In this document: in pieces, positions 33,332-42,803 of the stretch
Layout: the number at the start of each line of letters is the position of its first letter
How positions within the stretch are numbered: position 1 is the stretch's first letter
Notes under the pieces: model-generated
Databases searched by the model: none
What the model was told of the DNA's origin: nothing
Seen by the model: only the letters and a program-made list of their open reading frames with translations
NCBI RefSeq assembly: GCF_947497025.1
Contig: NZ_CANMFC010000007.1
Coordinates: forward strand, 1 to 64,000
DNA from: an uncultured Kushneria sp.
GTDB lineage: Bacteria; Pseudomonadota; Gammaproteobacteria; Pseudomonadales; Halomonadaceae
Direction of reading: 5' to 3'
DNA: 64,000 nt
Position numbers and translations under genes: made by a program

Positions 33332-33349
33332 GTCACGGCGCTTTTGGGA

Positions 33350-34564
33350 TCAGCCAAACAGCTGTCCGGCGATGCGCAGCCCGGCAATCCAGGTGGCCGC
33401 CGCCGAACCCACGGTGGACAGCAGAAAAACCAGCAGGGTGCGGGCGACCCGATTGCGCCACCAGCCCCGCCAGTGGCTGACGTCGGCTCTGAGAGTGGAA
33501 AAATCACCCACCGTAGGTTTTCGCATGTAGAGCTCAACGCCTGCGGTCACAAAGCCCACGCCGATGGTCGGATTCAGCGAAGTCAGGGGTGCTGCCACAA
33601 AGGCGGCCACTATGGTCAGTGGATGGCCCAGCGCGATCAGTGCGCCCAGTGCCGACAGCGTCGAGTTGATCAACACCCATTCACCGACCAGTGACCAGCC
33701 AAGCCCCGTGTCGCGGCTGAAGCCCACGGCAAAGCCTGCCACCACCAGCGCCACGACCAGCCAGGGCAGCAGTTTCAAAAGACGTCCCGACGGCGCGACG
33801 GTATCGAGTGCCTGACGCTCGTCGGTGACGGCCTCCGGGGTGCGGGGCTCGGCATCGAGCGTGCGCAGATGGGTGCCCATGCCCTTGAGATGGCCGGCAC
33901 CGATGACCACCAGCACGCGCCCGGACCGGCCAGCAGGCAGGGCCTCGACCAGTTTCAGTGCCATATAGCGGTCGCGTTCCTCGACCAGTGGCGTATAGAG
34001 CTGCCTGGATTGCTGCGCGAACTCGGCGAAGGTCGCCTCCAGCACGTCGCCTTCCTTGAGCCGCTCGATCTCCTCGCTGGACACTTTCTGGCGTGACAGC
34101 ACACTGCCCACAAGGCCGGATACGAGCGTCATGCGCTTGTACCACGGCACGTTGCGGTAAACGCGCTTGAGTGTCACCCCGATATCGCGGTCCACCAGAT
34201 AAAGCGGCAGGCCCCGGTGTTGCGCCTCCTCGACGGCGGCCTTCATCTCGGCGCCCGGCTCGATGCCGGACTGTTCGGCCACGCGCTGCTGAAAGGCGCC
34301 CAGCGCCAGGCTTGCAGCGACCATGCCGGCCTTGCCCTGGCGCAGCACCTGGAAGAGATCCAGTCGAGCAATGGCATCGGGGTCGACCAGACTCTGATGA
34401 CGTGACGCGCAAAGCTCAATGGCCACGGCATCAAAATCGCCTGATTGAATCAGGTCGCGGACTTCTTCGGCGCTTTCAGGGGAGACGTGGGCGGTGCCCA
34501 CAAGGGTTAAATGATGATCACCGACATCAAGGGTGTCGCGTGGACCCTGTGCTTGGTTGGGCAT
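33350..34564 (-). CDS. TraB/PrgY-family membrane protein
   Basis: A 404-residue protein with an N-terminal TraB domain (about 10-235). The family begins LTLVGTAHVSPESAEEV and has AVAIELCASRH, LYLVDRDIGVTLKR and VLVVIGAGHLKGM; the conserved Glu and His residues resemble the Tiki/TraB metalloprotease-like fold. The C-terminal 170 residues hold four to five membrane helices. Enterococcal TraB/PrgY limits pheromone response; in proteobacteria the role is unknown. It is a single-gene unit converging on the ABM gene. Confidence 0.85.
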   Translation of the reverse strand: MPNQAQGPRDTLDVGDHHLTLVGTAHVSPESAEEVRDLIQSGDFDAVAIELCASRHQSLVDPDAIARLDLFQVLRQGKAGMVAASLALGAFQQRVAEQSGIEPGAEMKAAVEEAQHRGLPLYLVDRDIGVTLKRVYRNVPWYKRMTLVSGLVGSVLSRQKVSSEEIERLKEGDVLEATFAEFAQQSRQLYTPLVEERDRYMALKLVEALPAGRSGRVLVVIGAGHLKGMGTHLRTLDAEPRTPEAVTDERQALDTVAPSGRLLKLLPWLVVALVVAGFAVGFSRDTGLGWSLVGEWVLINSTLSALGALIALGHPLTIVAAFVAAPLTSLNPTIGVGFVTAGVELYMRKPTVGDFSTLRADVSHWRGWWRNRVARTLLVFLLSTVGSAAATWIAGLRIAGQLFG

Positions 34565-34728
34565 GGTGGCTCACAGGCTGGTGTCAATGAAAGGGCGGTA
34601 CCGAGTGCCGCCGATAGGGGATGGCGCATTATCGCCGAAGTCCGGGCGATGAACAAAAAGCGGCCCTGAATGGCCGGAGCGATCAGGGCTCACTAGAGTG
34701 ACAGAAGGGTCTCGACGGGAGCCGGGCC

Positions 34729-35097
34729 ATGGCATATCGACTGGCGGCCGATGGGGTGTTGGTCCTGCATCTGGCCTTTATCGTCTGGGTAGTGCTCGGG
34801 GCGCTGATGGTGCTGTGGCGCCCGCGCCTGGCCGCGCTGCATGTGCCGGCACTGGCCTGGGCCGTGTCGCTGGAGCTCAATGGCTGGCGCTGCCCGCTGA
34901 CACCGCTGGAAAACCTGCTGCGGATGCGGGCCGGCCAGGCGGGGTTCGAGGGCGGTTTCATCGAACACTATCTACTGGGCGTGATCTACCCCAGCGGTCT
35001 GACACCGACAATACAGCTCTGGCTGGGTCTTGGGGCGCTCGTGATCAATCTGCCGCCCTATGTGTGGCTGGCACACCGGGGATGGCGGCAGCGATGA
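34729..35097 (+). CDS. DUF2784 membrane protein
   Basis: A 122-residue protein with three or four hydrophobic helices. The family pattern is recognisable: LVLHLAFIVWVVLGAL (residues 11-26), WAVSLELNGWRCPLTPLEN (44-62), and the segment FIEHYLLGVIYP (77-88). DUF2784 proteins are inner-membrane proteins without an assigned activity. It stands alone between traB (divergent) and trkA (convergent). Confidence 0.85.
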   Translation: MAYRLAADGVLVLHLAFIVWVVLGALMVLWRPRLAALHVPALAWAVSLELNGWRCPLTPLENLLRMRAGQAGFEGGFIEHYLLGVIYPSGLTPTIQLWLGLGALVINLPPYVWLAHRGWRQR

Positions 35098-35125
35098 TCT
35101 GGTCGTATCTGCTGTGGATTGCCCG

Positions 35126-36499
35126 CTAGAAAAAGCTCAGGCCGACCTGGAAGAGACGCTCGACTTCCTTGAGCCGGCGCTTGTCGACCACAAAGAGAAT
35201 GATGTGGTCATCGGTCTGGATGGTGATATCGCGGTGGGCGATCATGACGTCGCGCCCGCGCACGATGGCCCCGATGCTGACGCCTTCGGGCAGCCTGACC
35301 TCGCCGATGGTGCGCCCGACCACGCGAGAGGAGCGCGAATCCCCATGGGCAATCGCCTCGATCGCCTCGGCAGCGCCGCGGCGCAGGGAGTGCACGTTGA
35401 CGATGTCGCCGCGGCGGACATGGGTCAAAAGCCCCCCGATGGTGGCCTGCTGAGGTGAAATGGCGATGTCGATTTCGCCGCCCTGAACCAGGTCCACATA
35501 GGCCGGATTGTTGATCAGGGTCAGCACCTTCTTGGCGCCGAGGCGCTTGGCCAGCATCGACGACATGACATTGACCTCGTCATCGTTGGTCAGCGCACAG
35601 AAAATGTCGCACTCCTCGATGTTTTCCTCGAGCAGCAGTCGCTTGCTGGTGGCGCTGCCGTGCAGCACCACGGTGCGCTTCAAGTGCTCCGAAAGCTGGG
35701 TGCAGCGCTCCAGGTTCTGCTCGAGAATCTTGACCTGATAGTCCTGTTCAAGGGTCTCGGCCAGCCGTTCGCCGATGTTGCCGCCGCCGCCGATCATGAC
35801 CCGCCGAAAACCCCGGTCCACGCGCCTGAGCTCGCCCATGACGGTGCGAATGTCCTTGCGTGCGGCAATGAAAAACACCTCGTCATCGGCCTCGATGACG
35901 GTGTTGCCGCGCGGCATGATCGGCCGGTTGCGGCGATAGATCGCCGCCACCCGGGTGTCGACATTGGGCATGTGGCGGCGCAGAAACGCGAGCTCCTGGC
36001 CCACCAGCGGGCCGCCGTAGTAGGCCTTGACCGCCACCAGCTGCGCCAGGCCATTGGCAAAATCCAGCACCTGCAGGGCACCGGGATATTCGATCAGGCG
36101 ACGAATGTGGTTGGTCACTACCTGCTCGGGACTGATCAATACATCGATCGGAATGGCGTCCTGGGAAAACAGCCCCTTGCTGGTCAGATACTGGGTCGCG
36201 CGCACCCGGGCAATCTTGGTGGGCGTGCTGAACAGCGTATGGGCCACCTGACAGGCCATCATGTTGACTTCATCGGAGTTGGTCACGGCAATCAGCATGT
36301 CGGCGTCTTCGGCCCCGGCCTCCTTCAGGGTGACGGGGTAGGAGCACACGCCCTGCACGGTTCTCAGATCAAGACGCGTGCTCAGATCACGCAGGCGAAC
36401 GCTGTCGACATCCACCACGGTAATGTCGTTGTCTTCGTGCGCCAGATGCTCGGCCAGCGTGCCGCCTACCTGGCCGGCACCCAGAATGATGATTTTCAT
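35126..36499 (-). CDS. trkA: Trk potassium uptake regulator TrkA
   Basis: A 457-residue cytoplasmic NAD-binding regulator that gates the TrkH/TrkG potassium channel, important for osmotic adaptation in halophiles. Two RCK units are present: the first Rossmann motif is [16 protein letters not shown] (3-18) with acid VVDVD after it, the second is [16 protein letters not shown] near 236-251. A TrkA_C domain follows each. In Pseudomonas and Halomonas it neighbours rsmB-fmt-def; here dodecin and pncA genes intervene. The trkH gene is not in the window. Confidence 0.96.
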   Translation of the reverse strand: MKIIILGAGQVGGTLAEHLAHEDNDITVVDVDSVRLRDLSTRLDLRTVQGVCSYPVTLKEAGAEDADMLIAVTNSDEVNMMACQVAHTLFSTPTKIARVRATQYLTSKGLFSQDAIPIDVLISPEQVVTNHIRRLIEYPGALQVLDFANGLAQLVAVKAYYGGPLVGQELAFLRRHMPNVDTRVAAIYRRNRPIMPRGNTVIEADDEVFFIAARKDIRTVMGELRRVDRGFRRVMIGGGGNIGERLAETLEQDYQVKILEQNLERCTQLSEHLKRTVVLHGSATSKRLLLEENIEECDIFCALTNDDEVNVMSSMLAKRLGAKKVLTLINNPAYVDLVQGGEIDIAISPQQATIGGLLTHVRRGDIVNVHSLRRGAAEAIEAIAHGDSRSSRVVGRTIGEVRLPEGVSIGAIVRGRDVMIAHRDITIQTDDHIILFVVDKRRLKEVERLFQVGLSFF

Positions 36500-36604
36500 G
36501 ACTGTGATCCGAAGGATGGAGAAGCAAGATCAATGGCGGGGATGTTGGCACCAATCGGCGACAAGGGAAAGGGCAGGGAGGGATTGCAACAGACGGCGAA
36601 AGGA

Positions 36605-36635
36605 ATAAAAACGGCAGCCGGGGGGCGGCTGCCGT
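36605..36635 (-). terminator. Intrinsic terminator of the dodecin gene
   Basis: On the minus strand, ACGGCAGCCG-CCCCC-CGGCTGCCGT then TTTTATT, 8 bases past the stop. Confidence 0.82.
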
Positions 36636-36642
36636 GAGGGCA

Positions 36643-36849
36643 TCACTCGAGGGTAAAGCCGACCTTGATGCTGACCTGCCAGTGGCCCACGCGGTCGTTT
36701 TCAATGTGGCCGCGGGTTTCGGTAACCTGGAACCACTGCATGTTCTTGACGGACTCGCTGGCCTTGGTCAGGGCATTCTGGACGGCTTCCTCGATGCTGG
36801 TCTCGGAAGAGCCGGTCAGTTCGATGGACTTGTAGACATGATCGCTCAT
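36643..36849 (-). CDS. Dodecin (flavin storage protein)
   Basis: A 68-residue protein that assembles into a hollow dodecamer storing FMN/FAD or riboflavin. The family pattern [11 protein letters not shown], then [13 protein letters not shown], and the flavin-stacking Trp in [12 protein letters not shown] (residues 36-47) is intact, as is [11 protein letters not shown] at the C-terminus. The start at 36849 follows AAAGGAAAG. It has its own terminator and lies between trkA and pncA. Confidence 0.93.
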   Translation of the reverse strand: MSDHVYKSIELTGSSETSIEEAVQNALTKASESVKNMQWFQVTETRGHIENDRVGHWQVSIKVGFTLE

Positions 36850-36889
36850 GGTGTCTTTCCTTTAACGTGGCCCCTGCTGTCTTCAGGCA

Positions 36890-37576
36890 TCAGGGGGGGT
36901 CCATGGAAGCGGTATCGACGATCGCAATACCGCAGTGTTCCAGCCGTCGATACGTGGCGGTGTCAGAATCAAACGACACCGGACGCGTCAGCGGCCAGAG
37001 AAATCGGGTGGTAAAACCGGCCCGGAGCGCATCCTCGGCCGTCCAGAGCACACAGACCTCGCGTGCCAGACCGCAGACGGAAACCTCGGTCACGCCGCGC
37101 TCCCTGAGCCAGCCGGCAAGCCCGGTGGATGGACGCGTGCCTTTCGGCCCCAGGTTGTCACGAAAGGCACTGTAGCTGTCCACGCGCGGGTCGCTGCCCT
37201 TGCGAATAATGATGTCTGCCAGTGACCAGTCCAGCCGCGTGTCCAGTACGGCGCCGCTGGTGGCGCGCACGCAGTGATCCGGCCAGAGCGTTTGAGATTC
37301 GCCGTAAAGCTCGATCGTGTCGAAGGGCTGATGGCCCGCATGGCTGCTGGCAAAGGAAATATGGCCGGCCGGATGCCAGTCCTGAGTGGCCACGACGTGG
37401 CCATACTCATCGCTGGACATGGCGGTCTGAATGCCGTCGATGATTTCGTTGCCACGGGTACAGGGGAGCGCTCCACCCGGCATGAAATCGCCCTGCATGT
37501 CGATCACGATCAGCGCGCACTGCTCAGGCGCTGGCCTCGTCCCGGGCATGTCGGTATCACGATGTGAGTAGGCCAT
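36890..37576 (-). CDS. pncA: Nicotinamidase
   Basis: A 228-residue isochorismatase-fold amidase that converts nicotinamide to nicotinate for NAD salvage. The triad is visible: Asp in IDMQGDF, Lys in IIRKGSDP and the nucleophile Cys in GLAREVCVLWT; metal ligands lie in TQDWHPAGHISF. Possible starts are the ATGs at 37576 and 37549 (none has a clear ribosome site); the first is given. With the sirtuin at 30473, which releases nicotinamide, it would make NAD recycling nearby, though the two genes are 6 kb apart and not linked. Confidence 0.92.
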   Translation of the reverse strand: MAYSHRDTDMPGTRPAPEQCALIVIDMQGDFMPGGALPCTRGNEIIDGIQTAMSSDEYGHVVATQDWHPAGHISFASSHAGHQPFDTIELYGESQTLWPDHCVRATSGAVLDTRLDWSLADIIIRKGSDPRVDSYSAFRDNLGPKGTRPSTGLAGWLRERGVTEVSVCGLAREVCVLWTAEDALRAGFTTRFLWPLTRPVSFDSDTATYRRLEHCGIAIVDTASMDPP

Positions 37577-37687
37577 GGGATGTGGTGTGTCCGGCAACCA
37601 GAATGGCTTTCAGTATCGAAGGCGCTTGCCCATCTGACAAGCACCGGCATGTGAAAGGTTGTTGCCGGCGCTGGTCTGAACGGTTCG

Positions 37688-39025
37688 TCAGTCGGCGTGC
37701 TTTTCCAGCAGCGCGTAGAAAAAGCCGTCATGGCCATCCGGCGTTGGCATCAGCTGGCGGCCTTCGCCCCCTGGCTGGCCCCAATCAGCCGTGATCGGTA
37801 GCGCGCGCGCATCACCGGTGCGGGCCAGAAAGGCAGCAATCTGCTCGGCGTTTTCCTCCGGCAGCACCGAGCAGGTGGCATAGAGCAGGCGGCCACCGGG
37901 GGCCAGACGCTGCCACTGGGCGTCCAGAAGGTCGCCCTGCAGAGCGACCAGCTCGGCGATATCCTCTTCCCGACGCAGCGCCTTGATATCGGGATGGCGA
38001 CGAATGACGCCGGTGCCCGAACAGGGCGCATCCAGCAAAATGCCATCAAAGGGTGTCCCGTCCCACCAGTCATCCATGGTGGCATCGGCGGACACAAGCG
38101 TGCCCGAAAGCTTCAGGCGCGTCAGTGTCTCGCGTACGCGTTCAAGACGGGTGGCATCGCTGTCCAGCGCCGTCAGAATGTTGTCGGGGGCGCATTCCAG
38201 CAGATGGGCGCTCTTGCCGCCTGGCGCGCTGCAGGCATCGAGCAGGCGCAGCGGCGTCGTGCGCGCTTCAAGGCCGTCAAGCAGCAGGTGGGCGGCCAGC
38301 TGGGCGGCCTCATCCTGAACGCTGACGTCGCCGTCCTGAAATCCCGGCAGCTGTTCGACATCGCAGGGTGTCTCCAGCATCAGGCCATCGTCACTGAACG
38401 GGCACGGCCTGGCCGCCAGGCCGGCACCTTCGAGACGCTCGAGCCAGGCCGCCCGGGATTGATGACGCTGATTGACGCGCAGCGTCATGGGACCGGGCAC
38501 GTTGTTGGCGGCCGTGATGTCCTGCCACTGGTCGGGCCAGGCCTGTTCAAGCCGGGTCAGAAGCCACTGAGGATGCCAGTGCGCCGCCGCCGGTGTCTCT
38601 GCAACGGCTGACAGCAGCGCATCACGCTCGCGATCGGCGCGACGCAGGCAGCCGTTGATGACCCGGGTGGCCCACTCCTTGTTCAACTCGCGCGCCCCGC
38701 CGGCAGTTTCCCCTACGGCGGCGTGGGTCGGAATGCGCATGTGATAGAGCTGATACAGCCCGATCAGCAACAGGGCATGAACGTCCTGGTCGCGCTGCTT
38801 GAAGGGCGATTTCAGAAGTTTTTCGGCAATGGCTTCAAGCTGGGGCAGGGCGCGACAGACACCAAAGCACAGCGCCCGGTAAAGCCCCTGGTCTCGCGGC
38901 GCAACGCCTTCGGGGACATCGCTTGTGAGTGCCCCGCGCTGGTTCAGCACCGGTGCCAGTGCCTGGGCGGCATGAGCACGCACACTCATGGCGCGTTTGG
39001 GCTTTTGAGCGCGTTGACGGGTCAT
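37688..39025 (-). CDS. rsmB: 16S rRNA m5C967 methyltransferase
   Basis: A 445-residue SAM-dependent enzyme. An N-terminal NusB-like RNA-binding domain (about 10-145) is followed by the methyltransferase domain, with the SAM motif LDACSAPGGKSAHLLE near 260 and the two catalytic cysteine motifs LLDAPCSGTG (near 330) and LYATCSVLPEEN (near 385). The ATG at 39025 overlaps the fmt stop (ATGA), so the two are translationally coupled in def-fmt-rsmB. Confidence 0.95.
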   Translation of the reverse strand: MTRQRAQKPKRAMSVRAHAAQALAPVLNQRGALTSDVPEGVAPRDQGLYRALCFGVCRALPQLEAIAEKLLKSPFKQRDQDVHALLLIGLYQLYHMRIPTHAAVGETAGGARELNKEWATRVINGCLRRADRERDALLSAVAETPAAAHWHPQWLLTRLEQAWPDQWQDITAANNVPGPMTLRVNQRHQSRAAWLERLEGAGLAARPCPFSDDGLMLETPCDVEQLPGFQDGDVSVQDEAAQLAAHLLLDGLEARTTPLRLLDACSAPGGKSAHLLECAPDNILTALDSDATRLERVRETLTRLKLSGTLVSADATMDDWWDGTPFDGILLDAPCSGTGVIRRHPDIKALRREEDIAELVALQGDLLDAQWQRLAPGGRLLYATCSVLPEENAEQIAAFLARTGDARALPITADWGQPGGEGRQLMPTPDGHDGFFYALLEKHAD

Positions 39026-39987
39026 TGATCTGCTCCCAGCAGCGTGCCGGCAACGAAATGATCGCGCCGACGATTGAGAAGTTCATGGGCCGACAGCATT
39101 TTGCCGCCCGGCAACTGGGCGTGGGTAATGCGCAGTACGCCATCGCCACAGGCCACGCACAGGGCATCCGAGGGGTCGTCAAGCAGCTGTCCCGGTGCGG
39201 CGTCGAGTTCGCTGCCCTGAGCCCCACGCGCTTCGGCCTGCCAGATGCGCAGGGTGTCGCCGCCCAGCGTGGTCCAGGCCACCGGGAAGGGGTTGAAGGC
39301 CCGAACGCGCTGAGCCAGCACCGTGGCACTCTGACTAAAGTCGAGGCGGGCTTCGGCCTTGCTCAGCTTGGCCGCGTAGGTCACACCCTCCTCGGGCTGG
39401 GGCGTGGCCGTCAGCTGATGGTCGCTCAGGCGATCAAGCGCCTCGATCAGGGCGCCGGCACCCATCTCGGCCAGTTGATCATGCAGCATGGCGGCGGTGG
39501 TCGTGTCCTCGATGGGTACCCGGGCCGTGAGCAGCATATCGCCGGTATCAAGTCCTTCATCCATGGCCATGATGGTCACACCGCTTTCGCGATCGCCGGC
39601 CTCGATGGCACGCTGAATCGGTGCCGCTCCGCGCCAGCGCGGCAGCAGGGAAGCATGAACATTGATGGCGCCCAGACGGGGAATGTCGAGCACGGCGCGC
39701 GGCAGGATCAGCCCGTAGGCCACCACCACAAGCAGATCGATGTCGGCATCGATCAGTGGGGCATGGGTGTCAGAGGTTTTCAGCTTCTCGGGCTGATGCA
39801 CGGCAAGGCCGTGTTCCAGCGCCAGTGCCTTGACCGGTGACGGCGTCAGGCGACGCCCGCGGCCGGCCGGACGATCCGGCTGGGTGTAGACACAGATGAC
39901 CTCATGGCGGCTGGCCAGCAGGGCGCGAAGATGTTCGGCGGCAAAGTCCGGGGTGCCGGCAAAGGCGATGCGAAGAGAGCTGGGCAT
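39022..39987 (-). CDS. fmt: Methionyl-tRNA formyltransferase
   Basis: A 321-residue enzyme that formylates initiator Met-tRNA with 10-formyl-THF. Family landmarks: IAFAGTPDFAAEHLRALL (7-24), PDRPAGRGRRLTPSPVK (38-54), the folate/catalytic region INVHASLLPRWRGAAPIQRAI with Asn, His and the later Asp in GDRESGVTIMAMDEGLDTGDML. The C-terminal OB-like domain (about 205-315) binds the tRNA. Preceded by def, and coupled to rsmB by ATGA. Confidence 0.97.
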   Translation of the reverse strand: MPSSLRIAFAGTPDFAAEHLRALLASRHEVICVYTQPDRPAGRGRRLTPSPVKALALEHGLAVHQPEKLKTSDTHAPLIDADIDLLVVVAYGLILPRAVLDIPRLGAINVHASLLPRWRGAAPIQRAIEAGDRESGVTIMAMDEGLDTGDMLLTARVPIEDTTTAAMLHDQLAEMGAGALIEALDRLSDHQLTATPQPEEGVTYAAKLSKAEARLDFSQSATVLAQRVRAFNPFPVAWTTLGGDTLRIWQAEARGAQGSELDAAPGQLLDDPSDALCVACGDGVLRITHAQLPGGKMLSAHELLNRRRDHFVAGTLLGADQ

Positions 39988-40070
39988 GGCGTGGTCCTGA
40001 AAGACGTCAGCGCCCCTGTCCGGGGCGCCGATAAAGAAGAAGGGCGGTCAGTGTTGACCCGTGAACGGGT

Positions 40071-40577
40071 TCAGGAAGCCGCCTTCTGGCGCTTGATCAT
40101 CTTCTTCTTGACGCGGTCACGCTTGAGCGGAGAAAGGTAATCGACGAACAGCACGCCCTCGAGATGATCCACTTCATGCTGGATGCAGTGGGCGAGCAGG
40201 CCATCGGCTTCCAGCTCATAAAACTTGCCATTGCGATCCTGTGCCTTGAGATGCACCCGCAGGGCGCGGGGTACTTCGGCGTAGTACTCCGGAATCGACA
40301 GGCAGCCTTCCTGCAGCGGCTCGCGCTCATCGCCCAGCAGGGTGACTTCCGGATTGATCAGCGTCAGCGGCTGATTTTTCTCTTCGCTGACATCCATCAC
40401 GATCACACGGCGATGCACATCCACCTGCGTGGCGGCAAGGCCGATCCCCGGGGCGTCATACATGGTTTCAAACATGTCATCGATCAGGCGACGTACCTCA
40501 TCGTCGACCTGGTCCACGGGCTTTGCAACGGTGCGCAGGCGTTCATCGGGGTATTCGAGAATCGTCAGTAGAGCCAT
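40071..40577 (-). CDS. def: Peptide deformylase
   Basis: A 168-residue Fe(II) hydrolase that removes formyl groups from nascent proteins at the ribosome exit. All three motifs are present: GIGLAATQ (near 45), EGCLSIPE with the metal Cys (near 88), and QHEVDHLEG with the two His and catalytic Glu (near 131). It is the first gene of def-fmt-rsmB, divergent from the dprA cluster across 159 bases. Confidence 0.97.
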   Translation of the reverse strand: MALLTILEYPDERLRTVAKPVDQVDDEVRRLIDDMFETMYDAPGIGLAATQVDVHRRVIVMDVSEEKNQPLTLINPEVTLLGDEREPLQEGCLSIPEYYAEVPRALRVHLKAQDRNGKFYELEADGLLAHCIQHEVDHLEGVLFVDYLSPLKRDRVKKKMIKRQKAAS

Positions 40578-40736
40578 GTTCGTATCTGTTGTGGGGTCGC
40601 CAGCCGCCGGCTTCGATCACGTCAGGTCAAGAAAGCCGGGGTGACGGCCGTAAATGCATGAATGGATTCACTCCGTATGGCGCCTATTGTAGTGCGCAGG
40701 CGTTGGCAACGGAACCGACAGCAGAGCGAAGATGAC

Positions 40737-41618
40737 ATGAAACGGCAAGGGATGAACGCCAGAAGCCGCCGCGCCGAACAGGGATGGCAGCCCATGGTAC
40801 TGATGGTTGCCATGGTGAGCGCCCTGATGGGCCTGCCGTGTAGCGCCGGTGCTGCTTCGGTGGGTGATCAGGACAGCATCGTGACCCTGTCGCCGCGGCT
40901 GCGCTTTTTGCCGCTGGACGAGCAGCGTGAGCCCGTGGACATTTCGGCCCGGGCGCAGGCGCTGATGGACTATCGCATTGTCGAAAGCGGCAGGGCGGCG
41001 TCACGGGCCTATGTCGTCAGCGGCAGTGAAGGGCGGTTGATCAGCGGCGCCGGTGATCAGATTCTGGCGCGCCATGTTCAGGGCCCGCCGGGTCGGCGTT
41101 TCGGCATCTACACGCCGGGAGCAGTACTGCACGATGAGCAGGGCAACACGCTGGGTCAGGTCATGATCCGTCAGGGCGTGGCACGTCTTGAGCGTTCGGG
41201 CACGCCGCTGTCGACGCTGATCATCGAGCAGAGCCCGCGTGAAGTGAGTGGCGGGGCAATGCTCATGGCACTCGATGGCTGGACGCCGCCGAGGCAGCTG
41301 GTGCCCTCAAGGGCACCGGCCGGCACTCGAGGGCAGATTCTCGACCGCCCCGGTGCCGGACGCATCGTGGGCCTTCGCGACATTGTGGTGGTGGATCTGG
41401 GGCGTCATCAGGTGGTGCCCGGGATGCGTTTTCTTGTGCAGGGCGAGGCGCAGTCCGTCACCGACCCGGTCACCAATGAATCGCTGGCGCTTGAAGGGGG
41501 TGTGCTGGGAGAGCTGATGATCGTTCGTACGTTCGAGCAGGCCAGTCTTGCACTGGTGACCCGGACCGGGCTGCCCATGGCCACGGGAGATCGGCTGGGA
41601 GCGCCTTTTGATGACTGA
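40737..41618 (+). CDS. DprA-linked envelope protein, LysM domain apparently missing
   Basis: A 293-residue protein. It starts at 40737, has a basic N-terminus and a signal peptide ending near residue 40 (SAGAAS), and so is exported. The homologues I know at this locus (upstream of dprA in Pseudomonas/Halomonas) have an N-terminal LysM domain followed by a C-terminal region with DEGRVISGPGD and FGIYRPG motifs. The C-terminal region is present here (SEGRLISGAGDQI, RRFGIYTPGAVL, VVVDLGRHQVVPGM, MIVRTFEQASLALV), but I see no LysM repeat between the signal peptide and it. The function is unknown; it likely acts at the cell wall. It overlaps dprA by 11 bases. Confidence 0.7.
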   Translation: MKRQGMNARSRRAEQGWQPMVLMVAMVSALMGLPCSAGAASVGDQDSIVTLSPRLRFLPLDEQREPVDISARAQALMDYRIVESGRAASRAYVVSGSEGRLISGAGDQILARHVQGPPGRRFGIYTPGAVLHDEQGNTLGQVMIRQGVARLERSGTPLSTLIIEQSPREVSGGAMLMALDGWTPPRQLVPSRAPAGTRGQILDRPGAGRIVGLRDIVVVDLGRHQVVPGMRFLVQGEAQSVTDPVTNESLALEGGVLGELMIVRTFEQASLALVTRTGLPMATGDRLGAPFDD

Positions 41619-42762
41619 GCTTACGAAGCCTTCGATGCCTCGTCATTGGCTGGCGCTGTCGATGCTGCCTCGCGTGGGCGCCAAACGCCTCATGGCACTC
41701 AGGCAGGCGGCGCCTGCCTGGCCCGAGGGCTGGCTGGCTCGTCTGCCCGCGGAGGCGGCACAAATGATGCGCCACTATCTTCAAATGCCGGGGCAGGGTC
41801 CCCTTCATGCGCGGGTAGAAGCCGCCATGGCGTGGCTGGAACAGAGTTCGCAGCATCACCTGCTGACGCCGGAGCATCCCGCCTGGCCGGCCATGCTCGA
41901 TGAATTACCGGACCCGCCGCCGGTGCTGTGGGCCTGGGGCGCGCTCGAGGCGCTGTCGCTGCCGGCGCTGGCCGTTGTGGGAACGCGCCGGCCCACCCGT
42001 GAGGGGCAGGACAATGCCTGGCGGTTCGCGCGTGACATGGCAGGGGCCGGCTATAGCGTTGTCAGTGGGCTGGCGCTGGGCGTGGATGGCTGTGCCCACC
42101 ACGGCGCACTGGAAGCCCGTGGCGCCACCGTTGCGGTACTGGGCTGCGGGATCGATGTGCTCTATCCGCGCACCCATGCCCGCCTGCGTCAGCAGCTGCT
42201 GGATCAGGACGGTCTGCTGTTGTCCGAGCATCCGCCCGGCACGCGGGCGCACCCGCAGCACTTCCCAAGGCGTAACCGCATCATTACCGGGCTGTCGTTG
42301 GGGGTGCTGGTGGTCGAGGCGGCCATGGCCAGTGGTTCACTGGTCAGCGCCCGGCTTGCCATGGAGCAGAACCGGGAGGTGTTTGCGCTACCGGGCTCTC
42401 TGCATAACCCGCAGGCGCGCGGCTGCCTGTGGCTGATTCGTGAAGGCGCCCGGTTGGTGACCAGTCTGGAAGAGATCCTGCAGGAGCTGCCCGAACGGCA
42501 GTGGGGAAGTGCCCCACTGGCGCCCGCAGTGTCGACATGTCAAAGCGGCGAGCAGGCTCCTCTTACGCCTGATGCCGCAGCGCAGGATAAACGTCCCGAG
42601 GATCCGCTCTGGCAATCGCTTGACGACACGCCCGTGCCGGTCGATGCCCTGGTCGAGCGCACCGGTGAGTCGATTGCTGCGCTGCAGTCTCGCCTTCTCA
42701 TGCTGGAGCTCGACGGGTGGGCGGCGCAGGTCGCCGGTGGCTGGGTCCGCAGGCTGGCATGA
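41608..42762 (+). CDS. dprA: DNA-processing protein DprA
   Basis: A 384-residue protein that loads RecA on incoming single-stranded DNA during transformation. The Rossmann core holds AVVGTRRPT (near 128), GLALGVDGCAHHGALE (near 153), VLGCGIDVLYPRTH (near 176), and FPRRNRIITGLSLGVLVVEA (near 219). A C-terminal winged helix (about 325-384, DALVERTGESIAALQS) is present. Start at 41608 (or 41611) inside the preceding gene indicates coupling. No other competence genes apart from pilW occur in the window. Confidence 0.95.
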   Translation: MMTELTKPSMPRHWLALSMLPRVGAKRLMALRQAAPAWPEGWLARLPAEAAQMMRHYLQMPGQGPLHARVEAAMAWLEQSSQHHLLTPEHPAWPAMLDELPDPPPVLWAWGALEALSLPALAVVGTRRPTREGQDNAWRFARDMAGAGYSVVSGLALGVDGCAHHGALEARGATVAVLGCGIDVLYPRTHARLRQQLLDQDGLLLSEHPPGTRAHPQHFPRRNRIITGLSLGVLVVEAAMASGSLVSARLAMEQNREVFALPGSLHNPQARGCLWLIREGARLVTSLEEILQELPERQWGSAPLAPAVSTCQSGEQAPLTPDAAAQDKRPEDPLWQSLDDTPVPVDALVERTGESIAALQSRLLMLELDGWAAQVAGGWVRRLA

Positions 42763-42803
42763 GATACACTGCCCCCTGATTGGGGCAATGGTATTCACGC
42801 AGC

